DNA of 64,000 bases from Cutaneotrichosporon cavernicola (taxonomy: Eukaryota; Basidiomycota; Tremellomycetes; Trichosporonales; Trichosporonaceae). This document shows positions 12,674 through 25,200 of the stretch, piece by piece. The position numbers and the translations under genes are program-made. Under the pieces are notes generated by a model that was not told the DNA's origin, did no database searches, and saw only the letters and a program-made list of their open reading frames with translations. Location: the NCBI RefSeq assembly GCF_030864355.1, contig NC_083395.1:1054001-1118000 (forward strand), given 5' to 3'. Every line of letters starts with the position of its first letter. Position 1 is the first letter of the stretch.

Positions 12674-12916
12674 TGATAGTCTCTTGTACATAGTACCCAG
12701 CATCTTGTCCACCCCAGTAATGAACTTTCCGGAATGCATGGTTATTGGTTTCGTGTCAGGTGCGTGGGCTGTTCGTTGGCTGGGTAATTCTGGGCAGGAC
12801 CTGGGTGGGAGGGCCTCCACCGGAGCATCTCCACATTGTTGACGCGTCACTCGAACTGTCTTTCCACATCCAACATCCATCCCAACGCGGTTTAGGACCA
12901 GTTACGTCAACACAAC

Positions 12917-13754
12917 ATGTCGTTCTACCTCGCAATTGTGTCACCACTCGACACGCCGCTCTTCGAACTGTCTTTCAACAGCAGCAAGCCAGCGCCTCCA
13001 TCCAGCGCCTCGTCGGCCAGTTTCAGCTGGAGCAGCTTCAACGGCCCAGACGCTACCCCCGTCCCATCAGGCCTCAACCTCGGCCTAGTATCAGGACCTG
13101 GGGTGGAGCGACACCTGCTGCAGATGATTGCGCATGCGGCATTGGATACGGTCGAGGAGGTGGCCGAGGGCACGGGGAGTCTGTGAGTTGGGAGGTGTCT
13201 GAGGCTAGTTAGGGGCTGAGGGGCTGAGATGAGGGGCTGAGATGAGGACTGGGATGAGGCCCCAGATGGGATGAGGATGGGGAGTTGGTACTGCGAAGAC
13301 GCCGCAGACGTGCTCACACAAGATACCTCAAGAACGTAGACAAGCACAACGAGTGGATGGTGTCTGCGTTCCTTGCTACCAATGGTTCGTTGGATGAGAG
13401 AGAAGGCTGACGCCAGTCAAGTTTGTGCTGCTGCATGATACGAAGAATGACGATGGGATCCGGGTGTTCTTTGGCGACGTGTGGGAGCTGTATGTCAAGG
13501 TGGGTCACAGTCTGAGCAGCTGGGTTGCGGACGTCGAACGGCTCTCCAGCTGGAGGTGTCCGGCCAGGTGGTTGAGGCAACTCGCTGCCGCTGCGGGCCT
13601 GCAGCCCCGCCCGCTGCCCCGCCCGCTGCCAACCGCACTCGCTCACACTCGCTCACACCAGGCCGCACTCAACCCGTTCCACACAGTCAACACGTCGATC
13701 CGAACCCCTCTCTTCGAGGCCCGGGTGCGCGCCAGCGCACGAAAGTACCTTTAA
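12917..13754 (+). CDS. TRS20: Trs20/sedlin (TRAPPC2), TRAPP tethering-complex subunit
   Basis: Core subunit of the TRAPP complexes, the Rab GEFs of ER-Golgi and autophagy traffic. Exons are 12917-13182, about 13308-13384, 13417-13499 and 13662-13754, for about 172 residues. Recognisable family segments are MSFYLAIVSPLDTPLFEL, YLKNVDKHNEWMVSAF, KFVLLHDTKNDDGIRVFF and the C-terminal LNPFHTVNTSIRT, in longin-fold order. The 3' site of intron 1 is uncertain: GCAG before 13308 or CAAG before 13323, which differ by five in-frame residues. Intron 1 (125 nt) carries G-rich tandem words (GGGGCTGAGATGA). Intron 2 is only 32 nt. Confidence 0.9.
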
Positions 13755-13824
13755 ACCTTGACGACCTGACCCGAAATGACCACCTACGCGATGATAATCA
13801 TGCATGCTATGTTCTGTTCTAATT

Positions 13825-14765
13825 TTACGAAAATTCCTCGGCCTTGCCAGATACGAGGAGGCCGACGATGAGGCCAAAGAGGCCGAGGACTGAGCCAAAG
13901 ATCTCGATGACGAGGATCTTGACGAAGAGCTGGGGGTCGGTCGCGTCGGCGATGGCGGCCGTCGAACCCGTAATGCCGACCGAGACGCCGCAGAACAGGT
14001 TGCAGAGGCCCACGATGAGGCCACCCCAGAACAGCGAGTAGCCTGTGGTCAGCTCGGCGGTTAAACTAGCTTACCAGTGTAGTAGTTGGCCGCGGTGTGG
14101 ATGTCCTTGATGTCGCTGTTCAGGCGGGAGGAGAAGACGATGGCCATGATGACGCCCTGGTGTTAGTGGGGGTTGTATATGGAGGGGCTACACTATGCCT
14201 CTCATCCTAACTGAGGACTCACGTAAATGGCAACGACTTCGCAGAAGATAATACTGTTAGGAGCCAGGCGTGAAGGTGAGTTGGGTAGCAGGAGCGTGTG
14301 GTCAAGTTGTCCCCGATAGGTTGGTGAGTACAGTAGGTGGTTAGCACCAGTATTCAAGTCTATCAAGTCTCGCTTCGCCATTCGCGCCAACTCACGAAAT
14401 CAGGTTCTTCGTCCTAATACGCGGTGCGCGCACGCCACCACCAAGGATACTCGCACCCGTAATGTAGATGCCCCTGGTGTCAGCTCAGCTCCGGGCTGTT
14501 CGGCGGGCGTGACGAACCATCCAGCACCAAAGACGCTGAGACCGATGCAGAGTCCGATACCCGTCGCAGCCCATGCGAGGGGGCTAGACTCAGCGAGGAA
14601 CTGCCCGGGGTTGAAGCGCTCGCCCTGGCCTGTTGTTAGTGATGGCCGAAAGTGGGGGAGGTGGGAGGTGGGGAGCTAACCAGTGAGGAGGAGGTAGAGG
14701 CCGTAGACGATCGTGACACTCAGGATGGACCCCGAAAGGTACGAGTACGAGGAGTAGTAGCCCAT
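13825..14765 (-). CDS. VMA16: V-ATPase proteolipid subunit c'' (Vma16)
   Basis: Subunit of the membrane rotor of the vacuolar proton pump. Minus-strand exons 14765-14681, 14629-14518, 14473-14396, 14253-14223, 14156-14075 and 14042-13825 give 201 residues. The protein is almost wholly hydrophobic with the family signatures [27 protein letters not shown] (proton-carrying Glu) and [19 protein letters not shown] (second Glu), and GKAEEFS at the end, as in Vma16 rather than c or c'. Exon 4 is only 31 nt. The start MGYYSSYSY is the first in-frame ATG of exon 1; an upstream noncoding exon is possible because CAGG precedes it. It converges with TRS20 (70 bases between stops) and diverges from the RanBD gene. 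Confidence 0.92.
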
Positions 14766-15223
14766 GCTGATGCGTGGACTCGAATCCTGTGAATCGGGAT
14801 GGTGGGTGGATGATGGAATGGGTAGAGCCGTGGTGACGGCGATGGTGATCTGGTGACGGTGATGGTGGGTGGGGACAGGGGGACAGGGGGATTGTAGGGA
14901 CAGGGGGATGGTGTTAGGCGCGGAAATATATTTAGGCGCGTTTCATTTCAAAAGGCTTATGGTCCTCAATGGTGGTTGATGTCCCTCAAGGGCGCTCGCG
15001 CCCTCGCCCCCTTATTGTCGCGCGCTCCATCACTCATTCGCGCTCATTCAACTTGCAGCACCTGTTCTCAACAACAATCACTCAACTAACTCTCTTATTA
15101 TCAACACCCACACCCACACCCACATACACACAATCCTCCTTGCCTTATAATCCCCATCTCATCCCCACCTCATCCCCTTCCCCTCCCCATATCTACCCAC
15201 CACTACCCGCACCGCTCTTGTTC
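14766..15223. promoter_or_regulatory. Divergent region between VMA16 and the RanBD1 gene
   Basis: Contains short imperfect repeats of GGTGATGGTG and GGGGACA on the VMA16 side (14800-14910) and a C/A-rich run with ACACCC words on the other side (around 15108-15130). No gene seen. Both promoters must lie here. Confidence 0.5.
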
Positions 15224-16714
15224 ATGCCGCCCGCAGACCATCCCAATTCGCCGCCCGACAATGAGTCGACAGAGAGGCCCGCGCACCGCGGTATGTCCGC
15301 CGCCCAGACCACACTAACCTCCAGAGCCCGTGTCGTTAAAGCGCGGCCGTGAGGGGTCAGTTGTAAGTACATCCATCCCGGCGTCCAGCTATCTGCGAGC
15401 GCGCTCACCCCAGGACCCATTTACGAGCGAAGCAGCGAGTGCGGCGTACATTGCCGCCAAGAAGAATCGGCTCGAGGAGGATGCACCCGAACCCCAGTCC
15501 GAAACAGACGAGGAGAAGGTGACTGGGAAGGAAGGCGGCACCATCGGCGAAGTGCGCCGCAAGGTCCAGGAGATGAACTGGAAGGAGGGCGAGCAGCCCG
15601 GGACTGTCGAGGACACCGAGGGCGATAAGGACAATGCGGACTCCAAGGTAGAGAGCAAGGCGGAGGGCAAGACGGAAGGCGAGGACGGGGAAGACTGGGT
15701 CAAGGTCGACAAGACCGAGGCGTCTGACACGGCAGAGCCGGGAGACGCTGAGAGCGATGCGCCGTCGCTCAAGCGCAAGGCCGACGAACCCACGGCCAAG
15801 GTCGCGGAGGAGAAGAAGCGCAAATCCACATCCGTGAGCATCCGAAACTGCCACGCATCACTGACCGCAGCCAACCCCGACTGACTCGCCCCCAAAACCC
15901 GCAGACCCTGCGCCCGCCGAGGTCAAGAAGCCCCAGGCAACGTTTGGGTCGTTCTCTGCCAAGGCCTCGCCCTTCGCAGCGATGGCGGGTACGTCTGCGT
16001 TCGGAGCGGCTGCGAAGAAGGAGAGCGCGCTTGACAAGAGACCCGTGCCCTTTGCGGGGTCGGGTTTCGGGAGCTACTCATCATCGTTCAGCCCGTTCGC
16101 CAGTGCCAAGAAGAGCGAGGATAAGGCCGAGAGCTCGTCGTTTGGCGATATCCTTAAGGAGAAGGGAGATGACGCGGACGCAGCTGAGGACAAGAAGCTG
16201 CAGCTGGATCGACAGGATGGTGCGTTTTACGCCGATCGCGCTAGCTAACCCCAGTGCCTACGGGGGAGGAGGAGGAGGAGACGATGTACCAGACGCGTGC
16301 CAAGCTGTTTATGATGGAACGCGAGGGAGCTTGGAAGGAGCGTGGCGTCGGCCTGCTCAAGCTCAACCGGCGGCGAGACGATGGGAGCTCTCCGCGCCTC
16401 GTCATGCGCGCCGACGGCGTGCTGCGTGTTATCCTCAACACGGGGCTGTACGTCGGCATGTCGTGCTTGGAAGACGGCAAGCACGTGCGCATGACCATCT
16501 TTGAAGCGGGCGAGCGCCGCTTTGTGACTATTAGAGTGAGTTGTATGTGCGCGCGAGGGTTCGAGATGAATAACGCAATGTGTGACACAGCTGACACCAG
16601 ACTGCATCCACCAAGATCGCGACTGAGCTCACTGCGGCGATCCATGAGCACACGCCGCTCGAGTCGCCGAAGAAGAGCATGTCGCCCGCGGGCCCAAACG
16701 ACAGCGTCGTCTAG
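15224..16714 (+). CDS. RanBD1-domain Ran-binding protein (Yrb2/RanBP3/Nup50-like)
   Basis: Proteins of this type bind Ran-GTP and assist nuclear export or import at the pore. Exons 15224-15290, 15325-15362, 15414-15833, 15871-16219, 16255-16535 and 16601-16714 give about 422 residues. The N-terminal half is charged and Lys/Glu-rich with SLKRGRE near the start and scattered FG dipeptides (TFGSF, AFGAA, GFGSY, SFGDI). The C-terminal third (about 292-390) is the RanBD1 fold: MYQTRAKLFMME, then WKERGVGLLKLNRR and VILNTGLYVGM. Intron 15363-15413 (51 nt, perfect GTAAGT) has no in-frame stop and would be invisible to simple ORF calling. Family membership is clear; which paralogue it is cannot be decided here. 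Confidence 0.82.
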
Positions 16715-17077
16715 GCGCATACCAGCAGTGTGCATAATGTCGTGTGTCTAGGACGAGCTGTCAGGCTGTAATATGCATCGTGTATGTCGACGGGGCCATG
16801 ACAACAACGAACACGGTGTCAGGCGCGTCTGACTGCTCACCTATTTGTTCCTCACGCGACTGCAGGGTGATGCTCGCATAACCTATCTCCAAGCCTGGCT
16901 TGTCCGATACCATCGCATCATCCCCACAGACACTCGATACCCCCCTCCGGCTCACCCATCGCCCCTCGCTTGACGTAATCGTTCTCTAGACCATTCTCGT
17001 TGAAAGCAGCACGGACCCTCAATCTCACAACGCCACGTTCCAAAAGAAGGAATCCGTGCTAATGCACGTTCACATTC

Positions 17078-17159
17078 AGGTCGAACTGGGAGTCGAACCC
17101 AGGCTACAAGAACTAATCATCATCAGAATCTTGTGTACTGACCGTTATACGATTCAACC
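17078..17159 (-). tRNA. tRNA-Gln (anticodon CUG) with a short intron
   Basis: Minus strand. Acceptor stem GGTTGAA pairs with TTCGACC (one G-T pair) and the discriminator is T, as in fungal tRNA-Gln. D arm GTAT/GTAC; anticodon stem CAAGA/TCTTG; T arm CTGGG/CCCAG with loop TTCGACT. The enlarged anticodon loop fits 32-TTCTGA-37, a 10-nt intron and 38-T, giving anticodon CTG. A T4 run 3' of the gene (17042-17045 on the plus strand as A4) can serve as Pol III terminator. Confidence 0.85.
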
Positions 17160-20100
17160 GATGTTCAGGAGAAGTTCGGGTTTCATAAACTTCGCGGGCG
17201 GCCTTGGCCCAGGTTATACATGAGACTTTGGGCATGGAGCACAGTGAGTACATTGCTGTACAAGGATAGTGAGGCTTGGAAACGGATACACAAGTGAGAG
17301 ACAGTGCAGCTGTGCATTAAATAAACGGAATCACACCTGATGACGGGATACGAGGCGACGTGGTGACGGGCGACGAAAGACAGTTAACGGGGCAAGTCTA
17401 GCGAGCAACGAAGCCCGACGCTCGATCCTGGCTTCTACAACGGTCTGTGGCTGCCCGTGGCGAGTGGGTGAAGATAACGCACAACGAAACGGGAGCGTAC
17501 AGCTTCCAGAGACTATGGGGGAGGCATGACAGTACACGAGCGGCACGGCCCCCCAGCAGGTCGTTCCACTACCCCTCTTATCTGTCAGTGGTTATGATAC
17601 TCTGATGTCTTTGCTTTAGAGGGATATGGAACTGGCCTAGAGATATTCACCACTGCTGCTGTTAATTTCGGGATGTAAAAGGCCTGCAGAAGCTGCGCAC
17701 CGTCTGGGTGATATGCGATAGAAGGGAGTTGAAAAGTTGACGTATTCGCCTCACACGGACAGATAAGATCAAGTTTCGGCAGGAATCATGGTACCGCCTA
17801 GCATGTGAGATTGTTCCATAGCTGTCTTTGTTCATGGCGGTCACCAGAACCAACTGTACACTTGATAAGTCGGTATTCTCGTCGGGGTGAACCACTACAT
17901 TCACATGACCGCATCTCATCTCGTTACGGTGGCGGTACGTGACTGCCTCTGTTCCCTTGAATACACCACCTGATTTGATGAATGGGCAGCAACTAAGTTG
18001 GCTTCGGAGGGCATGGGCACAGCCGATCGCACATCATTTACCACACCACAGCCACGCCGAGAATCTCGGACAGCGGTGGAGCACAGCTAACTCACGCCGA
18101 GTTCCGGCGTGCCTCGACTTGCAAACAAACAAACCTCACCCAACCTGCATGCTGCATTCCGGTCACTTGGAGTGCGACTGCAAGCGATGTAATGTATCAG
18201 ATCTGGCACAGCACCGCTCAGATCAAATGTGTCACGTGATATGAATATCACACAGTGGGCGGCCAGGACAGCTGGCGGATACTTTGCGGATAAATGGCCG
18301 ATTACCTTGACGGTGTGTATGACATGAGCAGAAGAATCGTACATTATCGATTCAGCATGTGCTAAGAGCTAAGAACTTTTCAGCAGTAGTGAGGGTACAT
18401 GAGTGCTGCTGACGAGATCTTAAGACGGGAGCAAATGATGAGTGGCGAATCGATGCGCCACCCAATGCTCAGACATTGCCACCCTGCCACACTGCCACAC
18501 GACTGACTGGTCTTGTTTGGTGACCACATCGCCTCGCCCTGTCACGCTCGTAACGCATGTCTGTCTGTGACATGCGACAATGACAGGGGTATCGACGACA
18601 TGATGATCAAACAGGAAAGAACAGTCGCAAAGTAGCGCCAGCACCCACCCAACGCAAAAAAGCCCACCCCCCGCACACGCCGAAGCGTGTACGAGAGGTG
18701 GGCATTTGCGCAACCGCCAGGCAGTTCTCGAAGAGACCAAAAGGCTGTTGAGTGAAAGAGTGAAAGAGAGGTAGTACGAGGGGGAAAAGGAAGAAAGAAA
18801 GAAGAAAAAAAGAGGTTCCGGAGAGAGGAGAGAGGAGGAAAGAAGAATGCAAGAGGAGTTCGGAAAGAAGATTTCAAAGCAAGGGATAGTTGTAGTGTCA
18901 ACAACATGCTCCAACGTTTTCAACCACGACCGCTGCGTACCCTTACGATAGATCCAGACCACGATGGGCTCCGTTCGGATGAAGATGGTTGCTGGATCCA
19001 GATCGCAAGGCGTGCGAGCGGACATGCCGGGGGATTGTCGCTGTTGATGGTGGTCGATCTCCAATCACCGATGTTTGATGAACCTCTGTTTTGTTCCTGT
19101 TGAGTTGCTTGATGTCAAGTAAGGGTGAGAATCCCTACGCCACTACCTGGCTCACATTGGTCGCGCCCGCACGAAACAAGGTAGCAGCCGACACTCCATC
19201 ATCCGTTCCCGCAGATGCGAGGCGGCGAGAGGAAGCACCGGCGTCTATCACCCGTTCGTTATGTTTGCGATGTAGCCAGGCGGGGGAAGGCGATTCGACC
19301 CAATTTTCCTGGGTTGTCTCGACGGCATAGAGGAAGAAGAGAAAAATACTCAGCTAGTCTTGAATTGCCGTCGTTGCTGTCGGTTCGCGCGTGTGCTCGA
19401 TGAGTCACGGGGAACGATACGCTGTGTGAAGGAACCGAGGAAGGGAAGGTCTGTGTATGTTGACCTCACCTTAAAATTGTTGCAAGGCGCAAGTGGCGAA
19501 GTACTCGTGGCCGAACAATGACCTTTAGTCTTGGAGGTTGTCACGAGTACAAAAAGCCGGAAAAAAGACGTCCGTCAAACTCTGGTGATCAGAGTGTCGG
19601 GGTGGTCGATCGTAGCGCTGGCCGCGGGCCATGGTGTTGTCGTGTTGCTTCGTCCACGGATTGATGTCGATATCAACATGTTGAAGAGGAATGAAAAAGA
19701 AGAAGGAAGAGGAAGGTGAAAGGTGGATGATGAACTATGGAGAAAGAGAATGTACCCCAGGCGGGGTTGTTCTCTTATGATAGGTAGGGGGGTATAGGGG
19801 GTTGGGTAGTAGGAGAGTATAGGAAGGGTATAGGAGGGAAGAAGTGCGTGTGTGGCTGGGGGGTCTTGGTTGTGAGAAGTGTTCCGACAATTTCTTAAGT
19901 ATTGGCCCTGTGCCTCTGACCTCCCTTGCCTTTTGTCCCTTGTTTGGGGAAAGGCATCATGGCCCTGGTTGCTTTGGTGATGATGGTGATTCAGCCCATT
20001 TGACTCATCCACTACCTCCAATATCTGATCCAATAGCGCCCACAGCGCCTGCCGAGCCTAATACCGCCCCATATTTCCAATCACCCTTCGGACCTGTCGA

Positions 20101-21908
20101 CGTCTGCTTTCCACAACAGGCAAACAATGGACAGGGACCATCAGGGACAGCATCATTCACCCTGGTTCCCTGAGGGAGTGGGACAAAGGAGTACAACCAG
20201 ATGTCCAGGTGTTTGCCCATAGATCGATACTGGCAGTGTGCTAGCAGTCGGGATTCCGCACGTGGCAGATTGTGGCACCTTCCAGTGCTCTCGGGGCTGT
20301 ACCAGCAGTAGTGCGTTGGTATTCGCCACCCGTCCGAGGTTGATGAGGAGCACTTGCGTCAGCGAGACTCTCTATCGTGCATTGGGTTCGACTCGCCCGA
20401 CTGGCCGACACATTTTCCGACTCAGCCCGGGCGCAGCTGGCCAATCTAGCGAATTGCGCGTTGATCGCACCTGCTGAGAAGCAACTCGCGTCAGACAATG
20501 GGGCACGGACACACCCCGTGACCTCGCACAAAGCATGGACCTCGGGCCTCCGGACATGCCCGACCCCACGGGCTGACAACGCCACCATGGTAAATCACGC
20601 TCCACAGTGTCTTGTCCATCATCCACCGGCGCCAGGTGGCCGGCATGACCGAGCGAGGCACTGTGGTTTACCCCTATGGAATACGCGTCATGATGTCCGC
20701 GGCGGGCGCACCGGACATACCACCATCAGAGTTCATACCAGCCAAGTACATGGCAACGGCTCCCCGCGGGGGAACCCGCGGAACGATGATTACACGATTT
20801 GCGGGGGACGGAGGACAGCTGTGTTCGCCCCTGCACGGTGGCACAAACCTAAGGTATTCAGATGGCAGGTCACGGGGCCAGGAAGCGAGGTTACATCGGC
20901 TTCCGAAGGCAAAGCCCACGCCCAGCATTCCGCCGAGTGGAGCGACACGGTGTTCGGGGCCAATTCGCACCAGCGTAGACTGTGGACCTGCTGAAGCTCG
21001 CCATCGTTCCCAAATCACGCTAACCAAGACTTCCCATGTCTAGCCAGTTTCCCTCCAAATCCTCCAAATAGTCATTGTAAGGTGGTGGGGCTGGCTATAG
21101 CGTGGGAATTGTCTCCTGACCAAACGACTCTTCCAACACTGCCATCCTTTGTTTCCCGATTCCCGAAGAGCGTGAGGACGTATGAATAGGGCCTGGTGTC
21201 GTTCACCTCATGACCAAGGTCGTCAGGCGGTTAAGCATGTAGGGATTAAGCATGGTCAGGACACTAACCTCTTGATCCCGGACGGCATTTCATTTCCAGA
21301 CCATGAGGTCAGCCACGATGAGCTTGGACGCTTTGCCCACTGGTCTGCCAGCACCTGCAAGAGAAATGCAGTTGAGCTCTGGACGCTGATGAGACGATGA
21401 GCCGCTTGAGTACAACAAGAAGGCGGCAGTTTATTCGTCCTCCGAGATCATCGCTCAGATTCGCCACCCATGCACAACGGCAATCAGTCACCACACACTC
21501 CCAGAGACGCATCCGTACCACCAGATTGACGTCTGTAAGACACAAAATGGTATGGATGGAGTGGATGCGCCTCATGCTGCTGTTGACAGCATTGTTAGGA
21601 GAGAAGGAAGATGAGAAAAGAGATGTAGATACTGTATCATTTGTGTGTGAGGGACAGGCCAGGAAAGCGGAACCAAATATGTCTTATGGCTTATTGAGGT
21701 ATCATTATACACATCATTTACCACGTGATCCAATTGAACAAACCTCCAATAACTGACAGCCATAGTGTCACGTGATACAATTAGCTGCTGCTGATCGGCT
21801 AGCTCGGCGAACCTCCGGTCTCCGTCATTTTTGTCGTCATGGGCACGGCTTTGGGCCAATGGGAATGAGGCGGTATTCAGGCTAGGTCAGTTTGGCCCTG
21901 TTGATTGC

Positions 21909-21929
21909 TACCTGATACCTGATACCTGA
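21909..21929. repeat. Three tandem TACCTGA units
   Basis: Perfect threefold direct repeat of a 7-bp unit, about 340 bases upstream of the GDB1 start codon. Confidence 0.9.
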
Positions 21930-21987
21930 CGCGCGAAGCGGGGCACCCTTGAGACGCGAATGACGTTCATAGTAAACCACTGCCCAA

Positions 21988-22043
21988 AGCGCCAAGCGCC
22001 CAGCGCCCAGCGCCCAGTTCCCAGTTCCCAGTTCCCAGCTCTC
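21988..22043. repeat. Eight tandem 7-bp units (AGCGCCC then AGTTCCC)
   Basis: AGCGCCA once, AGCGCCC three times, AGTTCCC three times and AGCTCTC once, all in 7-bp register. It lies about 230 bases upstream of the GDB1 start, in its promoter or leader. Confidence 0.9.
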
Positions 22044-22270
22044 AACTCCTCAACTGCCTCGATCCTGCAGTCTGAGGGATCGACGTGTTATGCCGCCGGC
22101 AAAAGAACACTCACTCATTCATCTTCTGCCGACTATTGTCCCCCACTCGTTCCTCACCAACGCGTTAGTTCTCACACACTCACAAGCACGCTTGCATATA
22201 CATAACCTCCGCATCGCCATCACCTTGCCCGTCCTCCCTTCCCCCCCTATCCTCTAGCGCGGACACAATC

Positions 22271-25200
22271 ATGCCTGTCGCAAAGCGCAAACCTCGTCCA
22301 ACCCCCATCCCTATGCCTGCCAACGGCAGCGGGAACAACGGCGATGCGCGCCCCCACAACGCCGGTCCGCGCACCCCAAAGACGCCCAAGACGCCCCAGG
22401 ATGAAGCCATGGCCTTCTTCTCCGGCGAGCATGATGGTACCCCAGTCCAGGTCTGGGAGCTCGAGCTTGAGGACGACGGCGGCCCTGGCGAGGGCAAGTC
22501 GGTGAGTCGCAACGCGCAATGTGCAACGCCCGTGCGCTTTCTGACGTCAGTACATTCGCTTGCCCGCGCCCACTACGCCGTACGTGCTACGCTTCTCGAT
22601 CCAGCCAGGCACGTCCATGACCCGCAACGGCCATGGTGTGCTCAAGAGCGACTTTCCCATGGACGGCGGCGCGTTCCAGCGCGGCAAGTTCTACTCGCGC
22701 AATCTTCCTTCGAACCTCTCAAAGTGAGTTAGGGGGTGTGTGGGAGGGAGCTCACGCAGACCCATCAACGTCGACCTGCCTATCTCGGCGCCCGGCGCGT
22801 TCTGCTACTACGTCGAGTATGACGGACAGGACGGCGAGCGTGTGATGGGCAGACGCGGGTACTTCAACGTCGACCCCATCATTTCGCTGCCGGCTCGCAC
22901 ACCCTTCAATCTCAACGGTGATGTGCTAGGCGACACGAGCTCGGGCAAAGTCGAGAAGAAGAGCGTTACAATCCCCCTTGATGGCCTCACGATTCTGTCC
23001 ATTATCGCTAAGTGGCAGGGCAAGGTCAACGCGTGGGACAAGCACCTCGCCGAGGCGAGTCGCCGCGGGTACAACATGATCCACTACACGCCTCTGCAGG
23101 TGCGCGGCGAATCGGGTAGCCCCTACTCGATCTACGACCAGCTCGCGTTCGACCCCACCCTTCTCACCGAACCCACGGCCAAGGACGGCGGGTACAGCGA
23201 GATCTGCGACGCGATGCGTTACGCTCGCGACAAGTACGGTCTCGGGGCCATCACCGACGTCGTGCTCAACCACACTGCCCACGACTCGGCTTGGCTCCAG
23301 GATCACCCAGAGGCTGGATACTCGCCCCACAACACGCCCCATCTTGCCCCCGCTGTTGTCCTCGAGGATGCAATGTACGAGCTCACGGACAACCTCAAGT
23401 CCCTCGGGCTGCCGACGATGGTCACGAGCGAGGCCGACCTGAAGCGCCTGGACCAGGCTATTAAGGAAGCTATCGCCAAGCTCAACTTATGGGAGTACTA
23501 CGCCATCGACGTCCAGGCGTCTGTCCGGGCTGTCGTTGATGAGCTCGCTGCCAGGAAGATTAAACCGTGGAAGGGCCAACCACTCGCTGGCAAGACCACT
23601 GTCGAGCTCGCTAAGGTAGCCCTCGCGACACCGGGATTCATCCGGAACTACCGGGCGTACTCGGCACCGCACTGCACGTATGTGGACGCTGAGGAGGCTG
23701 CCGGCTTCATCGATGCAGCTTTCCCTCACTCTGCCCACATGCAGGCGCCGGAGTGGGGCAAGGTCCTAGACGTGATCAACGTCGACCTCTACAAGGAGTT
23801 CAACGGCGACATGGACTCTGCCAGGAACCAGATCGTGGGACGTCTGCGGTTCACGCGCCTCGAGGAAGGCGGGCCCAAGCTCGGCGAGATCAACAAGCAG
23901 TGAGTTTTGCTCCATCGCCATCGGCTTATACCAGGAATCCCATCGTCGAGCCTTACTTCACTCGCGTCAAGCAGCCTAAGGGTACCAAGCACCCCGCATC
24001 TGCTTTCACTGTCGCTAACAATGGCTGGATGTGGGCTGCCGACCCACTCAAGAACTTTGCCGAGTACCCATCGAAGGCGTACCTCCGCCGCGAAGTCATC
24101 GTCTGGGGCGACTGTGCCAAGCTGCGCTACGGCAAGGGCCCTGAGGACAACCCATGGCTGTGGCAGCACATGACCAATTACTGCGAGATGCTCGCGACGA
24201 CGTTTGATGGCTTCCGCCTCGACAACTGCCACTCGACGCCCCTGCACGTCGGCGTTCACATGATCGATGCTGGGCGTAGAATCAACTCGGACCTCTACGT
24301 CATGGCGGAACTGTTCACGGGCAGCGAGGAGATGGACCTCAAGTTTGTGCGAGAACTCGGTATCAACAGCCTTGTCCGCGAGGCCTACAACGGCGGAAAC
24401 AACAAGGAGTTTGCCAGGCTGTAAGCTCCGATCCATGTTTATTGAGCTAACCTCAGTCTCTACCGCTTCGGCGTGGGAAAGCCTATCGGTTCGATGGACA
24501 CAGCTGTCCTCTCGAGTCGAGGCGAGATCCAGGGTCTCGCTGGTTCTAAGCTGCCTCGTCCTTCCATCGTGACGCCTCTGCAGGGCTCTCAGCCGCACGC
24601 CGTGTTCTACGACGTCACCCACGACAACGAGTCGCCGGCTGACAAGCGCACTCCTGAGGACGCTCTCTCCACCGGTGCGCTCGTCTGCTTCACCAGAGCC
24701 GCCGTGGGCTCCAACAAGGGCTTTGACGACCTCTACCCCAAGCTCCTGAACCTCGTGACGGACACGCGCATGTACAGCGTTTCAGGACCGGCCGACGAAC
24801 AGGGTATTGGGAGAGTCAAGCGCGTGCTGAACCACCTACACACGGAGATGATGATCGAGGGGTACGAAGAGGGTCACGTCCACGAGGAGGGCGAGTACAT
24901 CATGGTTCACCGCGTCCACCCCAAGACGCACAAGGGCTACCTGGTCGTCGCCCACACTGCGTTCCCCGGAGCCAAGGGTCGCGGTCACATCAACCCGTTC
25001 CGTCTCGGGCGCACACGGGCGAGATTCATCTTTGGCGCTTCCATCCATACCCGTCGCAACGAGTGGAAGGATGACCCGAAGGTCCACTACGGCATCCCTT
25101 CGACTCTGACTCCGATCCGCGCGGAGGAGGTAAACATGCGCTGCGGGACGGACGACAACGGCAACTACACAGAGGTGGTGGTGCCCGACTCGTTCGACCC

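Larger units (their letters stand above)
17160..22270. other. Gene-poor 5.1-kb stretch
   Basis: I find no supportable protein gene. Open frames up to ~214 codons (18420-19064, minus) have low-complexity, unprotein-like composition. Notable content: purine-rich plus-strand blocks at 18765-18890 and 19670-19840, which on the minus strand are C/T-rich like fungal leaders; three CACGTGAT words (about 18234, 21722, 21769); a perfect 7-bp inverted repeat at 18236-18251; 7-bp tandem arrays at 21909-21929 and 21988-22043. The last few hundred bases should be the GDB1 promoter and leader. Confidence 0.6.

Noticed and set aside
18700..18760. U2 snRNA-like words (CCTTTTGG next to CTTCTCG) on the minus strand
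   Set aside because: Order and surrounding sequence do not fit the U2 5' end.
18420..19064. 214-codon frame on the minus strand in the gene-poor block
   Set aside because: Its middle is the translation of a C/T-rich tract (Ser/Leu/Phe runs); looks like leader or noncoding RNA rather than protein.
20377..20994. 205-codon frame on the plus strand
   Set aside because: No family resemblance, overlapped by equally long frames on the other strand, no leader or intron pattern.
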